A program made the translations under genes and the position numbers. The notes under the pieces are model-generated. The model did not search any database. It was given only the letters and a program-made list of their open reading frames with translations, and had not been told where the DNA came from. This document shows positions 1-5,086 of a stretch of 5,576 bases of DNA, one piece after another. This DNA is from Gammaproteobacteria bacterium (GTDB lineage: Bacteria; Pseudomonadota; Gammaproteobacteria; Pseudomonadales; UBA3067), in NCBI GenBank assembly GCA_002402085.1, contig NVVB01000008.1, forward strand, positions 90,644 to 96,219. Direction: 5' to 3'. Positions within the stretch are counted from its first letter, which is position 1. Every line of letters starts with the position of its first letter.

Positions 1-733
1 GAGGGCTTTAGGGGGGGAAGGAAGGGCCTGAACCCCTCATAATCGTCGAGGCGTATTGACTGGGGGTTCTGCGTCACTCCAATCTTGGGCGCTATTAAAG
101 CTTAAGGCCGGCGTGCAGGACGAGAGGTCTGGTTTTAGTGCGTGTAACTACGAATAAAAGTTTGCTCGTAATTACCCTGGTGCCTTTCCTGAAAGCGGTA
201 CTTCAAGGGTGTTGGTGTTTAGTGACCCTGCTGAAGGCTTGTTTTCCTATGATTTCTCCGATAATAACCTTCGTAATTGATATGTTTTCGATAATAGGCT
301 TGTTAGCCAAATAAGTCGGTGGGATTCTGGGTATATCGTTTTCTCTGAATGTTTGATTGAATCTATATTTGAAATTAAATTACTTAATGAGAAAGTTGGT
401 GATTTATCTATTATTGGTAGAGGGAGCGCCCCAGTTGTTTTGGGTAGGGAGTTATACGGTAGTGATTTTTTTAAGAATGATGAAAAGTATGTGCCAGTCT
501 TAAAGCACACAAAAATAATGGGTGAAGTTGTTGGTCTTGATGCTTCTACTGTGATCCCCAGAGGGTTAATACTGATAGAATCGTGTATTCAGAATATAAC
601 GTGCATTTCTTGGCCTCTTTAGACTTGGTGTGATCTGGTAGTTGGAATGGTCGAGTTGCCAGTGTAACCGCTGAAGAGGTCCTTGCTGAAGACCTTAATT
701 GATCGGCATTTCTTTGTCTTTCCTAAGGGTTGA
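1..733 (+). pseudogene. Decayed coding sequence of unrecognised family
   Basis: The reading frame beginning at position 62 gives protein-like sequence to about 553. It is interrupted by in-frame stops at 155-157 (TAA) and 278-280 (TGA). Recognisable blocks include PESGTSRVLVFSDP (about 188-229), a run after 281 with VSQISRWDSGYIVFSE, then VGDLSIIGRGSAPVVLGREL and KHTKIMGEVVGLD. Near 551-553 the sense jumps by one base into the frame reading DPQRVNTDRIVYSEYNVHF, as if one G of an original GTGGAT were lost. That frame has a stop at 631-633, continues to 699, and a second shift would give an ending RHFFVFPKG with stop at 731-733. The longest intact open stretch is 281-622; a TTG-start call at 353-622 would be only 89 residues. 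I do not recognise the family. The 5' end may lie outside the window. Sequencing error is possible, but five lesions in one gene favour real decay. Confidence 0.5.
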
Positions 734-1032
734 GAAAAACAAAGTGGTTTGCTTCTAGATTGAGGTTAAAAAACAATAATGTTTAAAATGATCACTTATT
801 AATATAATCGCGATTGGTTTTGTTTCCGAACTTGATCTTGGTTAAAAGTCCTTCTAGGCTGAAAATATTTAACGGCCGCAAACGACGATTCCGTGCTCTA
901 AGTGACCTTGATCGCGTAGGTCAATTATACTTTGACACTGTTTGGGTAGCGATACCCAACTAAAAATGATCGACGTTAGGCTAAAAACCGTTGTTTTTTA
1001 TGCAGCGATCGCTAGTGCATTAAGGACGCAAT
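734..1032. other. Intergenic region without convincing gene
   Basis: No ORF with a good start is visible. A plus-strand open stretch at 808-963 reads up to GRKRRFRALSDLDRVGQLYF and ends at TAA 961-963. It looks somewhat protein-like but has only TTG starts and no ribosome binding site, so it may be another gene remnant. The region also holds the stem-loop at 942-959, an AT-rich inverted repeat at 983-998, a 10-bp perfect palindrome AGCGATCGCT at 1004-1013, and the AAGGA ribosome binding site at 1022-1026 used by the methyltransferase. No confident promoter could be placed. Confidence 0.5.
942..959 (+). repeat. Stem-loop with GCGA tetraloop
   Basis: TTGGGTA (942-948) and TACCCAA (953-959) form a perfect 7-bp stem around GCGA, a GNRA-type tetraloop. 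No T-tract follows on either strand, so it is not an intrinsic terminator. It overlaps the end of the possible coding remnant at 808-963. It could be an operator half-site pair or an RNA structure; function unknown. Confidence 0.4.
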
Positions 1033-1743
1033 ATGGATTCTAAATTTTTTGGATGCACTTCTTCGGAGTTGGCCAAAAGCCGTTACGTACCAATTAAAGA
1101 CAAGCAAGCCATTGAACATATTCTTTTAGGGGCCAATACCAGCGCGGTATTAAAATCTGACCCCAAATTGCTTGGCTTTACAGCGTCCAAACACAAATTC
1201 GTAGGGAAAATGCTTGCCGGAAAAGCTGGGGTTTTGGAAATAGGTTGCATGGATGGGTTTGGAAGCGCAATCGTATCTAGTTTCGTGGGGCACCTGACCG
1301 CTATTGATTTTTATAAGTCACACATTGATGATGCCGTTAATAATGTCAGTCCGCATTTTCAAAACATTGAGTTTCGTGGCCATGATATTCTTGATGGGCC
1401 TGTTAGCGAAGGTTTTGATGGTGCGTTCTCACTCGACGTGCTTGAACATATTGACCCAGAGCAAGAAGACCTTTATATGAAGAACGTTGTCGATTCATTG
1501 AATGATTCAGGTGTTTTTGTGGTCGGTATGCCCTCTTTGGAATCGCAGGCTTACGCATCGGAGGTCAATCGTTTTTCTCACATAAATTGTAAAACGGCCA
1601 AAGCGATGTTTGATTTTAGTTCGCGCTACTTTGTGAATGTGTTCGCCTTCGGGATGAATGATGAAACCTTACACACGGGGTTTGGCCCTATGTGCCAATA
1701 CATTATTAATGTGTGTTCAGTGCCAAAAAGAGGGAAATGGTAG
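1033..1743 (+). CDS. Class I SAM-dependent methyltransferase
   Basis: This 236-residue soluble protein is predicted to transfer a methyl group from S-adenosylmethionine to an unknown acceptor. Motif I, the SAM-binding glycine-rich loop, is VLEIGCMDGFGSA at residues 67-79. The acidic residue after beta strand 2 is in TAID (89-92). The motif IV region is FDGAFSLDVLEHI (128-140), followed by a motif V-like strand at GVFVVGMPS (160-168). This pattern fits the Methyltransf_11/23/31-type families, whose members often act on small molecules, lipids or glycans. The C-terminal 60 residues, with FSHINCKTAKAMF (181-193), are probably the substrate-specific part. The ATG has a good ribosome binding site, AAGGA, six bases upstream. 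No signal peptide or membrane segment is seen. The stop TAG overlaps the ATG of the next reading frame at 1737, suggesting coupled translation. The gene is intact although its neighbours on both sides are broken. The substrate cannot be named. Confidence 0.85.
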   Translation: MDSKFFGCTSSELAKSRYVPIKDKQAIEHILLGANTSAVLKSDPKLLGFTASKHKFVGKMLAGKAGVLEIGCMDGFGSAIVSSFVGHLTAIDFYKSHIDDAVNNVSPHFQNIEFRGHDILDGPVSEGFDGAFSLDVLEHIDPEQEDLYMKNVVDSLNDSGVFVVGMPSLESQAYASEVNRFSHINCKTAKAMFDFSSRYFVNVFAFGMNDETLHTGFGPMCQYIINVCSVPKRGKW

Positions 1744-1987
1744 CCCGGTTATTTGCTCAGATTGATCTCGGCGAGGTTGAATTCTATATCGTTTGTAGAT
1801 TAATAGCTTTTACTGGCTGTTATATCACGCCGTCATTTATAAAAGAAAAATTCCGTGCGACTACAAAGACAAATTCGAAGAGTTTTCCAAACCATTTAAT
1901 CTAGAGTTGCCTGCTGGCCAATTTTGGGGTGAACGTTCTGTTCTCAAGCGGGTGCTCGATCGAACCCTTTTAAAAAAACAATCTTAA
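1737..1987 (+). pseudogene. Small frameshifted gene overlapping the methyltransferase
   Basis: An ATG at 1737-1739 overlaps the methyltransferase stop and follows AGAGGG closely, as in translational coupling. It opens with MVARLFAQIDLGEVEFYIVC and the frame runs to TAG 1905-1907. The better protein sequence downstream is one base back in another frame, from about 1805: FYWLLYHAVIYKRK, then YKDKFEEFSKPFNLELPAGQ and GERSVLKRVLDRTLLKKQS, ending at TAA 1985-1987. Joining the two near the TTTT run at 1808-1811 gives a product of about 83 residues. A lost base there explains the split. I do not recognise the family. Alternatively the unshifted product (56 residues from 1737) is made and the rest is remnant. 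No slippery heptamer in the zero frame supports programmed frameshifting. Confidence 0.4.
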
Positions 1988-2633
1988 TTAGTGTCAACCG
2001 CAGGATCCTTCAGTGAGCTTTTTTCAGGTAATGACCTAAGAAATAAAACCAATTAACTCTTTAGCGGCTCATTTAATGAGCAGAGAACACGAATTCATTA
2101 AAAGTTGTGACCATTCATACATCGTAAAGTACGTCGCTCACGGCACTACTTCAAAAGAATACTTTGTTGTCATCCGATGGATCGAAGGATGCGTGATTGA
2201 AGATAGGATCGAAGAGTTTAGGCGCGAGTTTAATGCTCAGTTGTTGCGGGATCAGTTCCTCGCCGATGCCGAAGACATAGTCCGTTCACTCGGAAGGCAT
2301 AACATTATTCATCGTGATATTTCGCAGAGAAATATTATAATATTGGAACGTAAACCCTATTTTTTTGATTTTTTCTGGGCCTTGTGGGCAAATGGGAAAA
2401 ACATGTATACACCCACCAATCTAATGCAGTTCAACGACCAGCAGGCGGTGGGATTATTACAGCAATTACTTGTTGAAGAGGCAGCATTAGACAGCTTGTC
2501 TCGATGAGCAGAGCTTACTACTGTGGCAAATGTTTCAATTAACGCGACTCAAGCAATTGCAATATTCAACGACGTATTGCAACAAAAACCGCTTAAGGGA
2601 ACCCATCTAAATTTGACGGGATTCTATTATTGA
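1988..2633 (+). pseudogene. Full extent of damaged kinase-like gene
   Basis: The kinase-like reading extends beyond its intact core on both sides. Upstream, another frame at 1991-2042 reads STAGSFSELFSGNDL, which could be a degenerate glycine-rich loop. A shift near 2037-2045 then leads into EIKPINSLAAHLMSREHEF, where the Lys of EIK lies 13-15 residues before Glu in REHE, close to the usual beta-3 Lys to alpha-C Glu spacing. Downstream, after TGA 2505-2507, the same frame stays open for 41 more codons (AELTTVANVSINATQ, then FNDVLQQKPLKG) to TGA 2631-2633. So one frameshift and one nonsense codon separate this from an intact gene of roughly 210 residues. The assignment of the flanks to the same gene is inference. 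Confidence 0.4.
2076..2507 (+). CDS. Protein-kinase-fold protein, N-terminally truncated core
   Basis: The 143-residue open frame carries the C-lobe of a kinase-like fold. A possible alpha-C Glu lies in REHEF (3-7), the hinge is FVVIRWIEG (30-38), the catalytic loop is HRDISQRNIII (79-89) with Asp81 and Asn86, and the metal-binding Asp is D98 in FFDFFWA (96-102), replacing the usual DFG. The compact loop and DF-x-x-A form resemble the Rio/Kdo-kinase/aminoglycoside-phosphotransferase-like groups more than standard Ser/Thr kinases. The glycine-rich loop and beta-3 Lys are missing from this frame, and no ribosome binding site precedes the ATG at 2076, so this is probably not the native start. 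It ends after about 45 residues past the metal-binding Asp, short for the family. As it stands it is unlikely to be an active kinase. Substrate unknown; a role together with the upstream methyltransferase in modifying a glycan or small molecule is only inference. Confidence 0.6.
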   Translation: MSREHEFIKSCDHSYIVKYVAHGTTSKEYFVVIRWIEGCVIEDRIEEFRREFNAQLLRDQFLADAEDIVRSLGRHNIIHRDISQRNIIILERKPYFFDFFWALWANGKNMYTPTNLMQFNDQQAVGLLQQLLVEEAALDSLSR

Positions 2634-2657
2634 TTAACGCGTTTAACTTTATATAAA
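2630..2657 (+). promoter_or_regulatory. Weak sigma70-like promoter candidate
   Basis: TTGATT (2630-2635), a 16-bp spacer and TATAAA (2652-2657) resemble a sigma70 promoter (4/6 and 5/6 matches). It would start transcription about 150 bases before the first barrel gene, giving a long leader with the hairpin at 2773-2794. AT-rich sequence makes chance matches common. Confidence 0.25.
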
Positions 2658-2772
2658 ATTAATCGTCCTGGTTAGTGTAGTCACATCACTATTTTATATG
2701 TCTATTTCGGGCCAACTTTTGCGTATTGGTGTGGGATACGCTGTCGAAAACCGCTGTTTTAGCCTTTACTTG

Positions 2773-2794
2773 TAAGATCGGTTTATAGATCTTA
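2773..2794 (+). repeat. Leader hairpin / operator-like inverted repeat
   Basis: TAAGATC (2773-2779) and GATCTTA (2788-2794) are perfect 7-bp arms around an 8-base spacer, ending six bases before the GGG of the ribosome binding site of the first barrel gene. It could be an operator or an mRNA hairpin affecting translation initiation; no regulator is identified. Confidence 0.4.
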
Positions 2795-2811
2795 AATATA
2801 GGGTAATTGGC

Positions 2812-3303
2812 ATGAAGAGAAAATATTCTACAGCATTAGTTTTGGTTAGCGTTCTCTCGACACCCGTGTTGGCAGAGACGGAAGGCAGCGGGATTTACTT
2901 TGGGCTGAAGACAGGTGCATTAGAGGTTGATGTTTCTGGGTTTAATTTTGATACACCCGTCGGGCTTTATGGTGGTTTTGCTCCTGGAGTTTGGGGTATC
3001 GAGTTTGAGGTCGTGACTGCCTCAGGGGATTTTTCTGGTGTGGATTTAGACTTCGATTCTTTGGCGGTATACGGTGTTTATCGTTCCGAAGGGGAGATCT
3101 ATATTAAAGGAAAAGGAGGGTTTTTGAGGCAGGAGGTTTCGGTGAATACTAGCGGTTTTGGACGTTTCAACGAAACAGATACAGGAGTATCTTTTGGGGT
3201 TGGTGTTGGTGCTCGAATAGATAACATTTCGTTTGAGGCGGAATACACATTCATTGAAGAAGATGCCACTCTTTTTAGTGTAGGAGGAAGGGTCTGCTTT
3301 TAG
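2812..3303 (+). CDS. Small outer membrane beta-barrel protein (copy 1)
   Basis: A 163-residue exported protein. Residues 1-21 are a typical signal peptide (positive MKRK, hydrophobic core ALVLVSVL, cleavage after VLA before ETEG). The mature 142 residues alternate hydrophobic and polar residues and are rich in Gly, Tyr and Phe, for example IYFGLKTGA (28-36), VGLYGGF (50-56), IEFEVVTASG (63-72), LAVYGVYRSEG (84-94), FGVGVGARI and FEAEYTFIEED near the end, and the chain closes with Phe, as in the C-terminal beta-signal recognised by the BAM complex. Length and pattern fit an 8-stranded OmpA/OmpX-like barrel (OMP_b-brl type). The ATG is preceded by GGG with an 8-base gap, the same spacing as in its paralog. 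A single Cys sits next to the terminal Phe. Specific function (adhesion, stress, transport) cannot be told. It is intact, unlike the genes just upstream. Confidence 0.75.
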   Translation: MKRKYSTALVLVSVLSTPVLAETEGSGIYFGLKTGALEVDVSGFNFDTPVGLYGGFAPGVWGIEFEVVTASGDFSGVDLDFDSLAVYGVYRSEGEIYIKGKGGFLRQEVSVNTSGFGRFNETDTGVSFGVGVGARIDNISFEAEYTFIEEDATLFSVGGRVCF

Positions 3304-3376
3304 TCAAAACGATTACGTTAGGTAGCATTGAGCATTTCACGTGAGAGTATTTATTGTGTGTTGCTTATGACTACGT

Positions 3377-3403
3377 TGCCTACCCTGATGTCAGGAGTAG
3401 GCA
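3377..3403 (+). repeat. Strong intergenic hairpin between barrel paralogs
   Basis: TGCCTAC (3377-3383) pairs with GTAGGCA (3397-3403), and the inner CCTGA (3384-3388) pairs with TCAGG (3391-3395), leaving only A3396 bulged and a very small loop (the innermost A-T pair probably opens). There is no T-tract, so it is not a standard terminator. It may be a processing or stability element, an attenuator, or an operator for the second barrel gene. Confidence 0.5.
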
Positions 3404-3474
3404 GTTGGGTTCGCTATGATGGTTTAGTCCATGTTTTTCAGTGTCTCTAAAGGCTATTAGTTTGGGTGTTAAAG

Positions 3475-3975
3475 ATGAATAGGCGGTTTTCGGCTGCATT
3501 AGGGTTGGTGTGCTTACTCGCACCCCCTGTATTTGCAGAATCGAAAAACCGAGAGATCTACATGGGCCTGAAAACGGGTGCCTTAACCGCTGATGTTTCT
3601 GGGTTTGATTTTGATGCTCCCGTTGGTTTTTATGGCGGTATTTCGCGCGGTGCCGGGAGTTTTGAGTTCGACGTAGTAATCGCTTCAGGTCATTTCTCTG
3701 GATTGGATATCGGTTTTAATACGTTGGCGGTATACAACGCGTATCGCTCCGAAGGGGATTTCTATGTGAAAGCAAAAGTAGGGCTTTTGCGAGAAGAAGT
3801 CTCAGCCAAAGAAGATTTTATTGGGGATTTCAAAGAGGTTGATATAAGAGCTTCCTTGGGGGCGGGTATAGGCGCTCGATTTGATTATTTTTCAATTGAG
3901 GCTGAGTATACGTTGATTGAGTTAGATGCACATTTTTTTAGTGTAGGGCTAACGCTTGGTTTTAATCGAAAGTAA
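3475..3975 (+). CDS. Small outer membrane beta-barrel protein (copy 2)
   Basis: A 166-residue paralog of the gene at 2812-3303. The frame is also open from a GTG at 3466, but the ATG at 3475 is preferred: it aligns residue for residue with the start of copy 1, and both genes then have GGG exactly eight bases upstream. The signal peptide is residues 1-21 (MNRR, hydrophobic ALGLVCLL, cleavage after VFA before ESKN); the Cys at 13 lacks a lipobox, so it is not a lipoprotein. By a gapless hand alignment the two proteins share about 91 of 163 positions, strongest in GLKTGAL, DVSGF, PVG-YGG, LAVY--YRSEG and EAEYT-IE. The barrel is extended by NRK after the terminal Phe, which could weaken the C-terminal beta-signal. 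Loops differ most at residues 57-63 and 112-121, where surface-exposed turns are expected. The gene converges with the chemosensory block, 49 bases from its last stop. Confidence 0.75.
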   Translation: MNRRFSAALGLVCLLAPPVFAESKNREIYMGLKTGALTADVSGFDFDAPVGFYGGISRGAGSFEFDVVIASGHFSGLDIGFNTLAVYNAYRSEGDFYVKAKVGLLREEVSAKEDFIGDFKEVDIRASLGAGIGARFDYFSIEAEYTLIELDAHFFSVGLTLGFNRK

Positions 3976-4024
3976 TTGTGTTGCGTAATCTTGCCAGACC
4001 CTCTTAACGAACGATGTATACCCT

Positions 4025-4492
4025 CTAAATCACCGCCACCAACCTCGAAAAATCCACCACACTCACCGCACAATTCTCATGCTTAAAGCTAGAAATAAGC
4101 GCTGATCTCCAGGTATTTTGTTGTAATTTATCGGCGGCTTCGATTTCATCATTGGCTAACTTTATCCGTTCCGGTGGGGTTTGCACGGGGATGCCTATAA
4201 ATTTCGCTTCTGGGGGCGCGTTGTCTTCGGTTTGATGTTGATAATGCAGGATCTGTATGCCCGCGTAGGGCTGTTGGTAATCGTCGAGTGCTGGATTTAA
4301 GTGCCTTTTGTTGATGTTCAGCAGGGGCACTATTTTGTGTCGCCAGAATGTAATGCTGCTGCAGTGTGCGGGTGTGAGCGGTATGGGGATGGGCGGGCTG
4401 TCCAGCAAGTATTCGAGCATTTGGGTCTCGGCGACTGCAATTCGAATATTGGGTGCCAGTGTTAGTAGCCAAGCCTGGGGGAGTGGGTTCAT
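4025..4492 (-). CDS. CheW-like adaptor protein (second after chpA)
   Basis: A 155-residue soluble protein with a CheW-like fold, predicted to couple the ChpA-type kinase to its chemoreceptor (PilJ-like) at the cell pole. Recognisable pieces are the first beta strands with IRIAVAETQMLEYLLDSP (16-33), the typical PIPIPLTP-x-H (34-43) and WRHKIVPLLNINKR (50-63), which correspond to the conserved CheW turn usually reading WRG-x-x-xPVIDL. The Gly of that motif is His here, and the central part is Pro- and Gln-rich, so it is a divergent member, like the ChpC-type proteins. The end, CAVSVVDFSRLVAVI (141-155), fits the final CheW strand. The ATG lies 17 bases after the stop of the preceding gene, with a weak GAGAG upstream, indicating an operon. 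Which partner it binds cannot be told from sequence. Confidence 0.72.
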   Translation of the reverse strand: MNPLPQAWLLTLAPNIRIAVAETQMLEYLLDSPPIPIPLTPAHCSSITFWRHKIVPLLNINKRHLNPALDDYQQPYAGIQILHYQHQTEDNAPPEAKFIGIPVQTPPERIKLANDEIEAADKLQQNTWRSALISSFKHENCAVSVVDFSRLVAVI

Positions 4493-4509
4493 GATTTTTC
4501 TCTCGGGTG

Positions 4510-4989
4510 TTAGGCTGCGGCGATGGCGCGGTTGGGGCCGATGGTGATAGCGCAGTATTGGCTGAGTCGACGCGCATCGGTGATCAGGGCAATTCGATTT
4601 TCATACTTGATGAGTTGGTTGAACACCTGTTGCTGGGTTTGCATTATCGTTGGTAGGGGCTCTCGATGCTGGTCGGGTAGGGCGATGGATTTCGCGTCAT
4701 CACACATTAAACCGTAGGCACCGAATTCTGTATTGCTTAAACAGGCGACGTAGCGGTGTGCTTGCGACAGATATTGTTTAAATTTTAACTCAGTATCCAG
4801 CAGCGCCACACGCCACTGCCCTTGGGTCAGGGCAAGCATACCCTCTACGTACCCGGTGGCGGATTTTTGCTGCAATACCGGCTGTATGTCTTCGGCTAGT
4901 TCTACGCTGGCTATGTCGCTTGCGGGTAGGACCAGCCTTAGGTCACCACAGCGGATTAAACACATTTTGTTACTGCTGTGGTCTAGCAC
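4510..4989 (-). CDS. CheW-like protein (first after chpA)
   Basis: A 159-residue soluble protein, directly downstream of chpA in the same direction. It has the CheW-like layout: first strands CLIRCGDLRLVLPASDIASV (10-29), YVEGMLALTQGQWRVALLD (47-65), a second subdomain with GAYGLMCDDAKSIALP (90-105), and a final strand RIALITDARRLS (132-143), matching the usual last strand of CheW. The conserved GxxNxRGxxxPVxDL segment is replaced by GMLALTQGQWRVALLD, so this is a very divergent member. The start is GTG (4987-4989) with GGAG ten bases upstream. It probably acts as a scaffold or receptor-coupling partner in the ChpA signalling array that controls type IV pili. A ChpB-like methylesterase, found next to chpA in Pseudomonas, is absent here. 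Confidence 0.65.
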   Translation of the reverse strand: MLDHSSNKMCLIRCGDLRLVLPASDIASVELAEDIQPVLQQKSATGYVEGMLALTQGQWRVALLDTELKFKQYLSQAHRYVACLSNTEFGAYGLMCDDAKSIALPDQHREPLPTIMQTQQQVFNQLIKYENRIALITDARRLSQYCAITIGPNRAIAAA

Positions 4990-5034
4990 GATTTTAATAC
5001 TCCATCAGTGGGTCTTAATCATTAAGTTTTCATT

Positions 5035-5063
5035 AAGCGCTTACACTGAGTAGGCGCTTTTTT
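5035..5063 (+). terminator. Intrinsic terminator on the plus strand, inside the chp operon
   Basis: AAGCGCTTAC (5035-5044) and GTAGGCGCTT (5050-5059) pair over 10 bp with one T-G wobble, loop ACTGA, and T5058-T5063 forms the T-tract. In the minus-strand RNA the wobble becomes an A-C mismatch and only two U follow the stem, so it is weaker there. It lies between the chpA stop and the first CheW-like gene, both on the minus strand, and no plus-strand gene ends nearby. It may stop antisense transcription, or partly terminate the chpA transcript. Confidence 0.55.
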
Positions 5064-5086
5064 GGTCTGTGGTTCTTGATTGTTGA

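Noticed and set aside
247..510. Minus-strand ORF of 87 residues
   Set aside because: It is antisense to the plus-strand decayed gene, where the protein-like blocks are clearer and continue on both sides.
932..937. Perfect TTGACA as a -35 box for the methyltransferase
   Set aside because: No acceptable -10 hexamer lies 16-18 bases downstream; the position expected for it reads CCCAAC.
954..981. Integron attC-like core sites (ACCCAAC at 954-960, GTTAGGC at 975-981; GTTAGGT at 3318-3324)
   Set aside because: The spacing is too short for an attC site, pairing with a more distant candidate (ATTTAAC at 867-873) has poor arm complementarity, and no site has a proper imperfect palindrome between the cores. 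No integrase is present.
1799..1815. Programmed -1 frameshifting in the small gene after the methyltransferase
   Set aside because: There is only a TTTT run; no X-XXY-YYZ heptamer occurs in the zero frame and no obvious downstream structure is seen, so a mutation is the simpler explanation.
3337..3344. TCACGTGA palindrome downstream of barrel 1
   Set aside because: An isolated 8-bp palindrome is expected by chance and matches no site I can tie to a bacterial regulator here.
3976..4024. Bidirectional terminator between the converging barrel 2 and CheW-like genes
   Set aside because: The 49-base gap contains no stem followed by a T-tract on either strand; only a short direct repeat ACCCTCT is visible.
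4149..4577. Minus-strand ORF of 142 residues overlapping both CheW-like genes
   Set aside because: Its composition (Thr/Pro/Ala/Arg-rich, no recognisable motif) is typical of a shadow frame, and it overlaps two genes with clear CheW-like features.
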